Notes: a model not told the origin generated them from the letters alone. DNA of 64,000 nucleotides from Apodemus sylvaticus (GCF_947179515.1 NC_067472.1:159756761-159820760); one strand, 5' to 3'. Positions 46,309 to 60,454 are shown, numbered from the stretch's first letter. Translations and numbers: made by a program.

Positions 46309-46992
46309 CAGGCCACACGAAGCTCAAGAAAAAGAAGACTAAGGTGGTGGTGCTTTGGTTCCTCTGAGAAAGGGAACAAAATACTCACAGGAGCAATTAT
46401 GGAGATAAAGTGTGGAGCAGAGACTTAAGGAAAGGCCACCCAGAGACTGTCCTACCTGGGGATTCATCCTATAAACAGTCACCAAACCCCAAACCCACTA
46501 TGGATGGCAAGAAGTGCATACATAAAGGAGCCTGTTATGGTCATCTCTGGAGAGCCCTGCCAGAGCATTACAGATATAGAGGTGGATGCTAGCAGCCAAT
46601 CATGGGATTGATCACAGGGCTCCCAGTGGAGAAGTTGGAGGGCAGACTGGAGGATCTGGGATGGGGTTGTAGCCCTATGGGAAGAACGATGATGCCCCAG
46701 GGCTCACAGGGACAAAGCCATCAACCAAGGTATACACATGGTTCCAGCCCAAAGAGTGACAGAGAAATGCCTTGTCAGGCATCAGTGGGAGGAGAGGTCC
46801 TTGGTCCTGTGAAGGCTCAATAGATGCCCCAGTGTGGGGAAATCGAGGGTGGGTGGGTGGGAGTGGGTTGGATGGAGGGGCATATTCTTGGGGGCAAGGG
46901 AAGGGAGGACAGGTTCATGGTTTCAGGGAAGGTAGAAACTGGGAAGGGGTATAACATTTGAAATGTGAATGAGGAATATATTCAATAAAAAA
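46309..46992 (+). mobile_element. L1 3'UTR fragment
   Basis: Plus-strand L1 3'UTR from AGCTCAAGAAAAAGAAGACT through CCTGGGGATTCATCC, CAGTCACCAAACCCC, GAGGTGGATGCTAGCAG and GAAGGCTCAATAGATGCCCC to GGGTATAACATTTGAAATG and an A-rich end near 46992. The frames in it are non-coding 3'UTR. Severely 5'-truncated. Confidence 0.9.
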
Positions 46993-47171
46993 GAATAATG
47001 AACAAAAAGAAATGAATAATATCACTGCAGAAAAAAGCAACATGGGTCACAATGCCAATTCATGTTACTTCTACTTTGATGTCTATTATCTACCATGCAT
47101 TTGTCTATACTCTATTTTTTCTATCAAACTCTTATCAATAATTAATTTAATAAGTATGATCTTTCCTTTAC

Positions 47172-47181
47172 CTATCATCTG

Positions 47182-47224
<43 letters not shown>
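47172..47224 (+). repeat. (TATC)n microsatellite
   Basis: About 13 uninterrupted TATC units. Confidence 0.97.
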
Positions 47225-49272
47225 CACACATACCACACTGGTTTATACTTAAGGTCATCTGTGAAGGGGAAAAGCCACAGCAAAGAGGGCTGGATTTGCT
47301 GCAGAATTGACTAAACATCACACCCTGTATATTTATGACTAAATATATGTATCAAGAATGCAGCAGTGTGGAAATCTATTTTATAGATTCATTTATTACT
47401 CAGAGGACCAGTTTGTAAGCTCATAATAAATCCCATAGTTCCACCTCAAGTTCTATGCATCTCATAGAAAGAGACCAAGATTTACATGGCCATGATGCTG
47501 AGATGACAGAAGATATTTTCTTTGTCTGTCAGTCCATCATATTCTTTTTAGAAGATATTCAATGAGGGTGATGATAGAGTCTCCTAATTCTACACTGTAC
47601 CAAATTAAAGAAGTGCAAGATGTTATCCAATTAACAAGATTTTATCATATTCCCCCACACAATGTTTGAAATTATGAATACAAATTCTGATAAATGGAAA
47701 AGTTATTTTATAGATTTCAATTAATACTGTCATAGTCAATAAAATAAAGTATGAGAAATAAGACTATGAATACTTTATTGTAGTTTAGTACAAAGACACA
47801 TAAAAAACTTATAAAAATGTATGACTTCTCTTTCTTAATATGAAGTACAAATTAAAATACTTACAAGTATAACATCATAATGAATAAGCAAATAAACACA
47901 AGCCAGAAGATTTATCTAGTGGAAAGTTTCAGATGATCTTAAAATTAAAGTTGGTATTCTGCTTTTTCTCTCATTGTTATGGAACAGAAACAGATTTAAA
48001 ACTGATTCAGTGGCCACCAGACACTGTGACGTTGATTGAGCATATAGGCCATTTAGGCAATATCTTATTGTCTTTTATACAACCAGTATCATATTAAAAA
48101 GCAAGTGATAAAAATTGATATTAAAATAGGAACAAAGATATATAAAGTTTGTTTTCAGTAGAATAATTTAGAAGCAAGAAAGCCATTTTTTGTTTTTTTC
48201 CTATGCTTTATTAACAATAGAAAATAATGTAATCAACGCAGCCCTAGCTCAGTTGGTTATCCATTATGATTATTTATGCTTGTAGGTATTTTAATTTGTT
48301 CTTAATATTAAGAAATAGAAGTCACACATTCTTGATGAGAATTTTTCATCTGTCTTTGACTAGATAAATGGAGAATATAGTATAAATGTATACAGATGCA
48401 CATGCAGAAAAGTAATTAAGAAAAGCTAAATGTTAAGGGATGAGAAAGGACTGAATGCAAATAATTGATATGACTTTAGAAAGAACATATGAAGCTAATT
48501 GCTTCTCTAGTTTCCATTCTGCTAATTTTTTTCTTACTTGTGGTGTGTATGTGTACAAATGTATTCAACACTAGAAGAAAAAATTCAATGGAAAACTCCA
48601 TAGCTTCTGTTTGGATAATAATTCATACTTTTAATTTTGTAGATTTTCAGTATGGTCAACTGTAGTGTGTAATGTTTTTATTTATTTTTTTAAGGCTTTT
48701 GTTAAAGTAAAGCTAAATTTTAAAGGGGAAACACAGAATGTAGATATGCAAGAAGAGATCAGAATTGTTGTGTGAAGTTCCACAGTGCTGACCACATAAC
48801 TGACAATAGAGAAGATCATGCTGGCTCTTAGCAGCTGTGAGGAGTACGGGGCTCTGACAGAGGTGCTCTGAGAACTACTGACTATTATTTACAAAGGACA
48901 TGTGAGGAGGTTTCCATGAAGGTTGCTATAGATATGATGAACAACTAGAAAAAAGCATCTAAGATTTAAGAGGACTATGAAGAAGTGTACTTATTTCAAA
49001 TATGAACAGATTTATGAATAATTTACAGTAGCACTTGAGGAAGAGAAGTGATAGAACCAGATATTACCTGTCAAAAGTCAAAAAAATAAATGATTGAAGC
49101 ATGCTGACAGTTATGAGCTGGAAATGGAATGCATGTAGTTCTGACAACAGTCATTAAGGCACATGCACAGTGCAGAAGAGGAGAAAGTTTATCAGTCCTT
49201 GGGTTAATAGAGGTAAAATCAACCATATGGACATGGGATATTTTGAATTTTAATGGTAAGAGACAAGTTTTA
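47225..49272. other. No recognised feature
   Basis: Two kilobases of very AT-rich DNA without frames over 60 codons. A lone tRNA A-box match occurs at 48245-48256 (see rejected items). Confidence 0.5.
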
Positions 49273-49842
49273 CTGTATAATTTTTATTAGATATATTTTT
49301 ATTTACATTTCAAATGATTTCCCCTTTCCTGGATCACCTCCATCCCCGAAAGTCCCATAAGCCCTCTTCCCTCCCCCTGTTCCCCAATCAACCCCTTCCC
49401 AATTTCCTGTCCTGGTTTTTCCCTATACTGCTGCATTGATCCTTTCCAGGACCAGCGGCCATTCCTTCCTTCTTCTTGGGCATCATTTGATATGCAAATT
49501 GTTTCTTGGGTATTATAAGCTTCTGGGCTAATATCCACTTATCAGTGAGTGCATGCCATGTGTGTTCTTTTGTGATTGCATTACCTCACTTAGGATGATA
49601 TTTTCCAGTTCCACCCATTTGCCTGAAAATTTCATGAATTCATTGTTTTGTAATAGCTGAATAGTATTCCATATTGTAAATATACCATATTTTCTGTATC
49701 CATTCCTCCACTGAGGGACATATGGGTTCTTTTCAGCTTCTGGCTATTATAAATAGGGCTGCTATGAACATGGAGCATGTCTCTTTATTACATGTGGGGA
49801 ATCCTCTGGGTATATGCCCAGGAGTGGTATAATGGGGTTCCC
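49273..49842 (-). mobile_element. 5'-truncated L1: 3'UTR and end of ORF2
   Basis: The plus strand shows TTTTTATTAGATATATTTTT, then the complement of the 3'UTR (ATTTCCCCTTTCCTGG, CCCCGAAAGTCCCATAAG), the ORF2 stop region (TAATATCCACTTATCAGTG at about 49531) and the ORF2 C-terminus to about 49842. Moderately diverged; no clear target-site duplication. Confidence 0.9.
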
Positions 49843-49884
49843 CTGTAGTATAGGGTGGCATAATGTGCATTTCAGGATGCTACA

Positions 49885-49998
49885 GGATTTCTGCTACTCT
49901 TGTCTCCACATCTGCATGCTAAGATTGAGGGCTAGAGTTCACAGCTTTGTGTATGTTAAGCAAGTCATCTGCCAACTGAGCTGCAGCACCAATGCTAC
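49885..49998 (-). mobile_element. SINE B4/ID-type, tRNA-like part
   Basis: TATGTTAAGCAAGTCATCTG followed by CCAACTGAGCTGCAGCACC is the complement of the tRNA-Ala-derived head of B4/ID SINEs (usual form CTACCACTGAGCTACATCCCC). The left part is too diverged to place firmly. Confidence 0.55.
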
Positions 49999-52161
49999 AT
50001 TTAAAAGAGCAATATGCTTAGACTAAGAAAATTGGGACATAATGGATACAAAGTTATACTTAACTCTTCTAGTAAGGCCCTGTGTTCATGAATAAGAGAG
50101 AAGCAGAAAGGTGAAGGCACCAAGAATGAAGGAATAGGTCACGTTTTATTTCAGAGATTAAAATAAATTTGCACATCAAGTGGATCTGGGATTATGCATT
50201 GGTTAATGGGCTATCTAATACAGTCAAGCAGGGTGTGACTTTACACCTGCTTAAACTCTCATAATAAAATTATGACCTCAAGCATATGGTCTTTAACCCT
50301 CTGGACCTAAATGTTCAGGGATGATGATGTACAATCTCTAAAGTGAAGGGAGAAATTGTGGTTAATATAGTAAAATGATTAGGCTTGGGATTTTTGTGAA
50401 AACCTTCTCAGAAACTATAATATGGCCTTACAAATGGAAAGAACCATCTTTTAAAATCATGAAAAAGAAATGAATTACCAAGAAGCCTTTTGAGTTTCAA
50501 ACTGAGCAACCTTTCAATGACCCTTCTGTTTATACTTTGAGCTCCTTTCCTGAGATCTATAATATGATAAAAGGCAAGAGGCTGAGGCTTTGATCCAGAC
50601 AGCTTTGCCTGCAGCAGAGAAAGTAGCTGTGTTTGAGACAGGTCAACTTCTAAGGTAATCAGTAAAGTTGTGTTTAAGAAAGGGTAAATATCAGTGATGC
50701 TGCTGCCTAGCAAACCTGCCCATGTATATCACAAATCAAAGTCAATGTTCAATTACAATATAATAAGTGTTAGGTACATGAAACCAACCCATACACAAAA
50801 CAGAATTACAGACTTTTCTGAAAATCCACCTTTGTGCTCGAGAAAAGCCATAACATAAAGTTTAATGATTTGTCCATAATTCTTTCCTGGTTATTGAAAT
50901 TGTTAACAGTTAGTCATTCTGATTTCTGGTATTAAGGATACTTACCCCAACTTGAGTTAGCAAGGTTTTGCATATACATAGGTGTATAGTATGCATGCCC
51001 ATATGTATGTGCCATGTGTTAGCACACTTAAGCAAATATGTAGGGAGACCTGAGATTAACATGGGTTATCTTCCTTGACTGGGATTTGTCTTATAATTTC
51101 AGGTCACTGATTGTCCAGGTAAGCTAGCTTGTTGCCCCTAAATTTTATCTTTGCTTCTGGCAGAGGATTACAGGCCAGCTGCCATGCCTAAGGCATTGTT
51201 CTTAATTTACAAGAAAAGATTAATTATTTCTGTCTTCTTATTCACTTTCCATCACAGTGTACTCTTCAGATTTATCTCTGCACATACTGTGTCAGGAAAA
51301 AATTCTGATCAATAAGCACTTAGTTTCTTTTACAATAGCATGCAGTAACTACATTGCTCATTTGGACTTTTCTTGGAGTCGAGGTTTGCAACTTGAAATT
51401 CCAAAGTTAAAAATAGAAGAAAATAGACAACCTTCAAATAATTTATTCAATTATTTCTTCTCATATATTCTTGTCTGTAGTGGACTGACCTGATGCTGCC
51501 TGTATTTTAATGCTAATACTGGTTACTCAAGACCTGGTTGCAGCAAAGACAAGACTCAGCACAAAGACCCAAGTGATACCTTGTCCTGAAATTATTTCTG
51601 ATAGGCAAACAAAGATGCTGATAGACAATAGCTGGATAGAAGAGACATAGATGAGGTTGAGGATTCCTGGGCTGGAGGTCAGTTGAGAACCATGAAGCGG
51701 GTAGAAGATGAGTGGAGGAGAAAGTTCAATGGGTTAGGTAAGCCATGAAAACCTGTCCCCAAGGGCTAGCCAACTGAGGTGAAAGATATTAAGTAATAAC
51801 TCCAGGTTTTCAATAGGAAGGTATATTATAAGAGGATGGAAGGTAGATATCTTCCCAGTTCTTGTACTGTTTGAGGCTTATTATAAACAATAAAAGCCAT
51901 GTATTTTTTTTTAATCTGGGAATTGAATATAAAGGCAAAGTAGAAACCCCATGTTGGGATTAAAAGTTTCTACAACGCTTGTCAGTTTTTGTTTTCTTAG
52001 TTTGGTATATGTTTTCCAATGATTCATATGATTGTGGAGGAGTTCCCAAACTAACAAACAAGCAAATGTGCATAAATATACTATGCATTTTGAATTATTG
52101 GAAAAGTTGAACACAGCAAACTTCTGCAGCTATGAAGAACTCTTCAGTTGTTTTTGTGTTC
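49999..52161. other. No recognised feature
   Basis: AT-rich sequence. A 101-codon minus frame at 50408-50713 has no recognisable domain and no supporting signals. Confidence 0.5.
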
Positions 52162-52283
52162 TGATATAGGGTCTCTTACAGGTCGGGAGGACTCACAATT
52201 TACTATGTAGAATCTGGTCTTGAACTCCTAATCCTCCTGTTCTGCCTTCAAATTGCTGGGCATTTAGGCATATATCACCATAC
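52162..52283 (-). mobile_element. SINE B1
   Basis: Complement of B1: GATATAGGGTCTCTTACAGG, then TATGTAGAATCTGGTCTTGA, ACTCCTAATCCTCCTG, CTGCCTTCAAATTGCTGGGC and ATATCACCAT. All blocks are in order, with about 20 percent divergence by eye. Confidence 0.85.
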
Positions 52284-54423
52284 TTACAACTATTTGTTAA
52301 TAAAAAATGTGGTATTTAAAGTTGAAGGATTCAATAATATTTGGTAATTAAATATAGGCAAAGAAAACATGGATTCTAGCAGTAAGCTAACACATAGGTA
52401 TGTGCAGGTGTAGGGCTCACTTGAACAAAGATAACTTAGGAAAAATTTGTGCTGGTGACAGGATATTAAGACCTCAAGCTTATCTGAAAAGTTTCACCCA
52501 TATGTTTCATTTGACATTTCCAGGGTTGTTCACCTGCGTCAGAAATTCATGGTATAAGAAGAATTCCAGATTTGGAAAACAAGCTTGCAGCAGCCAAGGT
52601 CTTATAGAACATGGCCTCTATTTTCTGCCCCAGTGGTTTTGATTCTGCAGTGTTACACCTACTGGAGACTCCACTTTCTTTGGCAGTGTCTACTTGATGT
52701 GGCATGATGAGTTTAATTAGCTTATTTTTTGACTTTAATTTTTATCTGTACAATTTATGAGAACATTAGAAACAAATATTACTTGCCTTACCCTCCACTG
52801 TTCTGAAAACATTCATTATTTACCATAACATGGGAATGATTTAAAGATCATTATGGAGATAAATACACCTTCCTTCACATACTGGTTATTTAAATATAAG
52901 CTGCTATTATGCAATGCAATAAAATTTTCCTTTTAGATGAACATAATTATCTTTCCAATTTTGGTTTTGGTTATTTTGAGCTATGTTTTACAAATTCATC
53001 TTGAATTCCAGATCTTGTTCTAGCTGCCCAAGTATTGGCATTACAAGTGGGTATGATTATGCCTACCTGGAATTTCTGTTAAACATGCAGTGTATCAAAT
53101 TAGTGAGAGCCTTAGCACCGAAAGACAGTAACTTGACATTCTCTACTGGGTTAGAATCCAGGACCAGATCTTTAGTTTAGAGGCCCAGAGACAATGAGAA
53201 GATGGCAGTGATGGCAGTCTATTTGCAAGTCTGTCATTGTGCTGAGGTTTGATTACAGCTGGAGAATCCAAGCTTTCTACTATGCACCTTGGCAGAACTT
53301 GATTGCTTTATGACTTGCAGGTGTTTTCCTCAATGATTTACCGTGCAGATCTCTTTCTCTGGCTTTTCCAACCTTACTTTTTCTTACTTTTTCTATTCCT
53401 AGTGGGAGGAGATCAAGGAAGAGTGCCTTTTAAAAAGTCAACACTTTTGTCATATGTTATTGGATATACACAACATCAGTACATTATAGGAAGGGACTAC
53501 ATAAAGAATAATCAACATCCTGGAATCTGCTCTCACCAGGTGGACTCTGGTACATGATGGCAAGTGTCCCTATCATATACAACATAAGCTCATTCTATGT
53601 CCGTGCCTAGGAGTCTGTCACTAAGTGTGTCTTACACCATGGAAAGAAGATTTTGTTTTGCTTAGAGTTTGAGTAGATGCAGTACATCTTGGTTTTAGAG
53701 ATGTGAGTCAGCCAGCCACATACCATCTAATCATGAAGTAGAAAAAGATGAAAGGCAGGCCTCAGCTTATTTTTTCTTCTAATTATATCTAGTACTTACT
53801 ATTGCCCTTGAGAGAATGGACCCACATTTAGGGTACATTTTCTCTCATCAATTAAACTATTCTGGAAATATATTGAAAGAAAGATATACCAACAGGCATG
53901 TTTCCAGGGTTATTTTAAATCCAATTATTTTAGAAGATGGTGAGTATTTACTGGTCTGTGACAGTTCTGAAATTATATTTAGTAACAATTCCGAAATTTT
54001 ATTTAGTGATAATTAACTACTTGGGATAGGCTGAAGATACACTTTTAATTTTTTATTTGCTAAGGCCATAGGCATGCCTGCAGAGTACTATGATGGCCTA
54101 CTTTAAAAGTTTCTAACAGCATAAGAAAAGATGCTAAAATCATATGAATAAACATTTTTGTTGTCAGAATTATAGGAAAATAATTTTACTTCATGATTGT
54201 GCTACCAATTATGAGACTAGATACACTAATTGATAAGTCATATAGTCTATGTTTGATACTTTGGACAAGATATTATTGGAAAATATCCATATAAAGTTTG
54301 AGCCATTTTTTTAAAAAGAGAAATTTCTACTATATATAATTTAGAAGTTTGCTAGAAATCAGATTTCATGTTGTTGCAAGTGATAATCAAGGGATAAAAG
54401 ATATTAAGAAAAGAAATCTTGTA
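52284..54423. other. No recognised feature
   Basis: Unassigned AT-rich sequence; frames up to 84 codons without domains. Confidence 0.5.
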
Positions 54424-54520
54424 TGGTGGGACCTAACATTTACCCTGAACCTCAAAAGGCTGAACCATGTGGATCAGCACAAGTTTGAGAGTATCCTGGT
54501 GGACAGTGAGACAGGGTCTG
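54424..54520 (+). mobile_element. Diverged B1-like SINE
   Basis: TGGTGGGACCTAACATTTA, then GTGGATCAGCACAAGTTTGA and GAGTATCCTGGTGGACAGTG follow the order of the B1 body (GTGGATCTCTGTGAGTTTGA, GGCCAGCCTGGTCTACA). Confidence 0.5.
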
Positions 54521-55435
54521 GAATCTAATGCTAGCAATGCTAAGCAAAGTGATTAAAAAGTGAAAACCATGATTAAATATTGAAGATATGTGTCTGTGGA
54601 AAGGTCTTGATGTCTTAGAGGTTGGCATCAGTGACTGCATTCCCTTGTAGATGGACATGATGTGATCATAGAAGTGGAATAGGATATTAAAGCTACACAA
54701 AATGCCTTCCGACACTGCTCTCAGTCAGCACCCTCTAGCTTTCTTCATCTTCAGACATTTTTGCATCATCAGGTTTTTACCAACATGATTGGTGGTTCCT
54801 CTCTCACATGTTTGCTATTTCTTATTTTATTTTCTCAATCTCCATCCATCTATCACCATATGTTCAAACAATGGCTCCTGGAAAGGCCTCTATCCTCCCA
54901 CATCACAGCACTTTGAACTTTGCACCATCAATGACCTGAGATTCAGCCTTGGATCCCAGCAGGAAGTCCATTTTTCAATCTCATTCACAAACCAGTTGGC
55001 ATTGTGGGCCAACTGCCTTTCTAATCACACACACATATGAAAACTTCATTGCTTGTTGATATTTCCATGATCTAAAGTGTATATTGCTACTTGTAGCATT
55101 ACCCCTGAGTTCAAAATAATCTTGCTGCTCTATGCTTTTCAGAAGAGGTCTGCTCTTCATAGCTGCTATGAAAATTAATCTATGTATGAAAAGCCTGTCT
55201 TGTTAGGGCAATGTCAGCATAGTTTAGGTTTTTCCTTTCCCAAGTTGAATTAATGGTCAGAGGGTTTCAGGGACAGATTCATCACAGCAAGTTGTTATAC
55301 ACATACTTGAAGAGCCAAGTGTATTAGAATTTTTCATTTTTTTCCATTTTTATGGGAACAGTGAAGTCATTAATAGAATTTCTCTTATATTTTCTATGGA
55401 TGTTCATTATTTGTTAAGAATGAAAGACAGAATAA
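54521..55435. other. No recognised feature
   Basis: Unassigned sequence with short frames only. Confidence 0.45.
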
Positions 55436-55790
55436 CTTCATCACTGCTATGAAAAGGTATACAAAAATAGAACCTTAAGGAAGGAACATTGTTTGTTTTC
55501 TCACAGGTTGAAGGTATAATCCAGCATGGAGGAAAGAAGTTACCATGGCTAGCAGGACTGTGAGGCAGCTAGTCACTTGTCAACTGTGATCAAGAAGCAG
55601 AAAGAGAAGAATTCTGGTGCTCAGCATTAAATGACATCATGCACATTTAGGGTTGATTGATTGTCTCACCTCGATCAAATGAACCTAGAATTTCACTTAT
55701 AAACTTGCCCAGTGGCTTGTCTTCTATTTTATTCTAGATTCTTTCAAGTTGATAGTCAATATTTGCCGTCAAAAATAGTGACCAGGCTAA
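55436..55790. mobile_element. Medium-reiterated rodent repeat, family not named
   Basis: TCACTGCTATGAAAAGGTAT near the start, GTTTTCTCACAGGTTGAAGG, and CAAGTTGATAGTCAATATTT near the end resemble the rodent dispersed repeats whose end reads CAAGTTGACAATCAATATT. Highly diverged. Confidence 0.4.
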
Positions 55791-56746
55791 AAAATTTCAG
55801 ATATTGAATTAGAAAAATGCAGTCAATTTAGGGGATATTTCAAAGCAATTCAAAGAATCAAAAAATATTTTGTTTAGTTTTCTTTGAGCAGACAAAGCCT
55901 TAAAGTTGGCTATTCAGAAAAAATGTTATTAAATTAGGTAATCTCTCCTTAATGTAGATACTCTGATGATGGTCATATATTTTTAATTCTATGAGCAAGA
56001 GTAAAAGGTTTTGGAAAACAGAGCATTTCTGGTCCATTGACTTAAATGAAGACAAACATTCTCTTCAGGAATCATTACATGTTCTTTTGCTTCTGCACGG
56101 GATGTATCCACTATCTAATGGGCAATCCCTCATTCTGTTCTGGCACTTTCGATTTGGCAATGAATTTTAGTGGCTTGTTAAATCATAACACGAACTCTGA
56201 CATAATAAAAGCGTTTTTGTCTGCACTTTAATTCACAAATCATGCATCACCAAAATCTATTAAGCAGATGGGAGTCACAAGTCTCTGAAAAGGCACAGAG
56301 AGATGATTGTGAGGGTCTGAGCTCCATCTGCCTGAACAGGAGACTTGAGCGAAGAAGCAGCTGGAGGACTTAACTCAGTGTTGCAAGCAGAATACACAAC
56401 CTTCTGCCCATGTTGTTTATACTAGAGTAGAAAGGGTTCCTTCACAGAAAACTTAGCATTTGCTTGGAAAACATCATGACATTTCTAAAACACAGAGAAA
56501 TACTTTCCTGACTCAAATGAAAAACAATGTATATGTTGTAACTTATTTAATAGTTATGCATTTTAATGTTGAAATACGTATGACAAAGGAATTCTGTCTC
56601 CGTAAAGAGACAGTTTGTGCCTATGATTACATATAGTCTAAGAGCAGAGTAAAAGTTATAGCAATCAGTGTGGAAGGGAGGGAAGGAGAAAGCAAGGGAG
56701 AGAGGAAGAAAGGAGGAAAATAGAATGAGTGAGTGTGTGAGGAAAG

Positions 56747-56748
<2 letters not shown>
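55791..56748. other. No recognised feature
   Basis: Unassigned AT-rich sequence, ending in a short purine-rich lead into the (GA)n tract. Confidence 0.45.

Positions 56749-56787
<39 letters not shown>
56749..56787 (+). repeat. (GA)n microsatellite
   Basis: About 19 GA units within a purine-rich stretch beginning near 56670. Confidence 0.96.
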
Positions 56788-56790
<3 letters not shown>

Positions 56791-57089
56791 TTAAGACCAG
56801 TTCCAAGGTCACTGGTCTGGTCTGGAATGGAAGCCATGGACCTTTGCACTTGATCTTACACTTTCACTATTGAATATGTTTTTCTGCACTGATGAACCAC
56901 TATAAGTGAAAAATCCATGTAGAGTTAGAACTAGCAAAACAACTAACTTTTTACATATTCTTTCATAACCTATGTCCATTGTCTGCCTTCTGTCCTTCCT
57001 TATCATTTAAAATTTAGACTTTCTTCGTATTTGCCTATATGTTATTTACCTACACATGCATTTGTTCACATATACATGTATATTATTGG

Positions 57090-57900
57090 CTGGGTTCTGC
57101 ACATGAGAGAGATTATGTGATTCTTTTTTTTCTTTTTTCTGGGATTGTGTAATATCACTTATTATATATTCTAATTCCATCCATTTTCATGGAAATTTGG
57201 GGTTATATTTTTCTTTATGGTTCCATAATATCCCAGTGTGTACATAGCCATTTTAATAATAGAGTGGAGAAACATGAGTGAATTTTAATCCATGGTCTTC
57301 ATTTTTTGTTTTTCCATTAATATGCTGTTATTGCTCTTTGTACGTGAATTTTGTTGTCTTCAATCATACATAGGTTTATGAATATCATGGGACTCCTTGT
57401 GCAACTAGCTGCTAAAGGTCCTCATTTCAGTGCTTGCGATGTAAACACAAAAGCAGGTCCCAAAAGGGATGACAACTATTCATGGTATTTCAGTTCTGTG
57501 TGGAACGTGCAGACATTTTGAATTACAGTATTGCCAATTTCTGTTTCCAAACAACACAGACTCCATTTACAGCTCTCCAAAATTTTCTTTTAGTTTTTAT
57601 TTTAGTAAATTCCATGCTAATAGCTGTGAAGGGATATATAAAGTTGTATTTGCATCTCCTTTATGATTAAAAATGTTCAACTGTTTTATAATACTCATTG
57701 GCACATTTGGGAAGATACTACTCAGCCCCTTTTCACTTTCTTTTTTCTTAAATTTTAGTTAAATGCTGTGTTGGCTAAGGAGCCTAAAGAGCCCTTCACA
57801 TTTTGAATATTGAACCTAATCTAACATATGGTTGGCAAGTGTTTTCTCTTATTTGATTTCTCAAGGTACTTCAGATGTTGTAATTTATAAAAAGGTAGCT
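57090..57900 (-). mobile_element. Ancient L1 remnant, 3' part of ORF2
   Basis: Blocks that follow the L1 ORF2 3' end on the complement, in order: GGGATTGTGTAATATCACTT, TTCTAATTCCATCCATTTTC, GGTTCCATAATATCCCAGTG, TTGTATTTGCATCTCCTTTA and TACTACTCAGCCCC. There is much more divergence than in the other L1s and no usable frame, suggesting a pre-murine L1. Confidence 0.55.
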
Positions 57901-59076
57901 TCTTCGGAAATGGTCTAAGAATAAAGCATCATGTTTGTAATGGTAAATTGATACATTTTAAAATCTAAGACAGAATCAATTTGAGATCAGCCCTTTAAAT
58001 CACATAAGAAATAGAAAGGGTTACTTTTGTAATATGCCATTTTCATTTAGATTCATTATATTGTACAGTATCTAGATGATTGATAAATGGTAGTTAGATA
58101 GATAATAATAGATATGATAGATAAAAAATGACATGTAACAGATAGATGATAGATACATGAATAGATAGATATCTATCCATATAAAGTATATCTTTAGCCT
58201 GTACTTTTGTATATGTTACTCATAGGAAGAAAATTATTGAAAATATTAGCTAAATGAATCTGGTAAAATATTCATAAAATGTCTTGAGTTTAGAGTGCTA
58301 TTATTATGAATTGAATATGTTTTTATAGACATTATCAATATCTTTACCAAATCATACAATATCACTGTTTTAGCTTCTGAGAACACTGGTGCCATGTCAT
58401 TTAAAAATATCCAAGTTTTAAAATTAGTAGTCAGAGATATTAATTCGCCTTTAAGATTATGTGAATCTTATCTATTTCAGACCCACCTTCTGTAAATATT
58501 AATAACTCATGCATTTAATAGTCAGAAAAGCAAGATCTAGATCCATATAATCAGTTTCCTCAAGGTATGCTTCATAGAATATTGATGAGGTACCAAGTAT
58601 AATTCAAGTCCACCAGTTATTAAGCTATGTTACTTGATGGTATACATTGAATATAATCTACCAAAGATTCTCCTAATTTCTCATGGTTTTAAATGTATTA
58701 TTAAACACTATTACCCAAATGTAGATGTTTTGCCAGCCTCCTAACCACTGTTGGCATATGTCCATTTCCACATGCAGTAGATGTGTTTGAGGTTGTAATC
58801 CCATAAATGTAGGGCTTGAAAAAGTCAGGAAATTCCTTGGATTAGCCCTGTAAATTCTACCTTTTTCAGAAACACAAACTCTAAAAATTTGCTGTTTCCA
58901 TCCATGAATCTAAGCTGTCTTACTAAGAGTATTTTAATAATTTCTTTTATTTTCTTAAAGATATACTCTTATGTGAATTTAGCAAATCTATGAATAACCA
59001 AGGAGAAAGAATTGGCCAGGATTTCTACAGATATTTTCCCTACTTAGGTGTTCGGTGGAACTGCCAAGACAAAACC
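57901..59076. other. No recognised feature
   Basis: AT-rich; contains degenerate GATA units at about 58080-58176. Confidence 0.5.
58080..58176 (+). repeat. Degenerate (GATA)n
   Basis: Scattered TAGATAGATA units separated by short non-repeat bases. Confidence 0.7.
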
Positions 59077-59130
59077 AAATAATTAAATAAATAATTAAAT
59101 AAATAAATAAATAAATAAATATATAAATAA
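59077..59130 (+). repeat. (AAAT)n microsatellite
   Basis: AAATAATT units, then pure AAAT units. Confidence 0.93.
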
Positions 59131-60454
59131 TGAAGTGGTCTAACTTCTCTTGTGAGTATCACACTCAGATTTCCTGTACCACATACAAAAGGGAGAAATC
59201 CTTCCGCTTGGGAATATTATGAACAAATATCTTCATTTACTATCTCTTTAAGTACTTCTCCAAGAACAATATTGTGGTGGGGAAGCAGAGGGTCAAAACA
59301 ATGCCAATAAGATATTGTTTATTTGTTTCATTGAAAACAGATTATTTCTATTCTTTATTTCAATACCCAGTACTTAACATTAAAAAAATTTAAGAATCTC
59401 AAACAAATTGAAATGAACAAATGAAGCATCTTAGGAAAGAAGCATATTAATAAAACAAAATAAAGTAGTCATTCGTCTGTGCTTAAAAAATTGAGATGAA
59501 AGGCCTTCCTGACTACAAACCTTCTGTCTTTCATGCTCTTTCCCTTCCTTTTCTCCATTTCTCTGCTTTTCCAGGAAATTATCTCAATGGAAGAGATTGC
59601 CACCAATATGACTGCATTTGGCCGCAATCATTCTTTCAGAGATAAGGGAATTGCTGGATTAGCTTGTGGATGAAGTTTTCATCTAACAAATTAGGCAAAG
59701 ACAGCACTATGGTAAATACCATCATTATCTCACAGCTTTTTCTATATTTTAATCATTTTTTGAGGATACACTTGAATTCTTTCAGAATTACAATATCCTA
59801 GTGATTTCATTTCTGGTCTCCAGAAACTGTGAGCAAATTACATTTCATAGTTAAGTGTCCTGAGTTTCAAGGCCAATTAATGGTTTAGGATGAGGATGTT
59901 ATTAGAGATTGTTAAAGCAATGGAAATATAACCATTTTATAACAATGAAAGTGTTTTTGCCTTGAAAACACATCTTCTGTCACTCCTTAAAAATACTGTG
60001 CAGAAGGGACATAGTAGTTCCATCAAAGGAGGAAGAAAGATTGTCTCATAAAGGAGGCTAGCCAGTTTCTAACATGAACTTTCCTGACACCTAATATCTA
60101 GGAAAGCATATCCAGAGGAGCAATATTGTTGCAATCTATACAGGAAAATGCCTATCCTGAAATGCACACACTGATTTTCCTCTACATCCTTCAACATTAA
60201 ATAAGACAATAGAGTTTGATTTCCTTCTTTTCTATCACCAGACAAGACAAAGTCAATGATTTAAAATATATTTCTTGATTCTGAAAAATGAAACAACAAA
60301 GGAAAAATATAGTTATCATTTAAAATATGATATTTGACAAACTGAAAATGCTGTAAAATTTTAGTGTAGGACGCCTTAATTGTAGCTCACACAGCCAAAA
60401 TGAAATGGAGAATCTGCAAAATGCTTTAAGTCTAAATCAATACAAGACTATAAA
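59131..60454. other. No recognised feature
   Basis: Unassigned AT-rich sequence without a frame above 60 codons. Confidence 0.5.

Noticed and set aside
48245..48256. TAGCTCAGTTGG, a perfect tRNA A box, within CCCTAGCTCAGTTGGTTAT
   Set aside because: No B box (GGTTCGAATCC type), no acceptor-stem pairing and no anticodon arm follow; at most a tiny tRNA-SINE remnant.
50408..50713. 101-codon minus-strand frame
   Set aside because: No recognisable domain, no Kozak or poly(A) context; frames of this length occur by chance.
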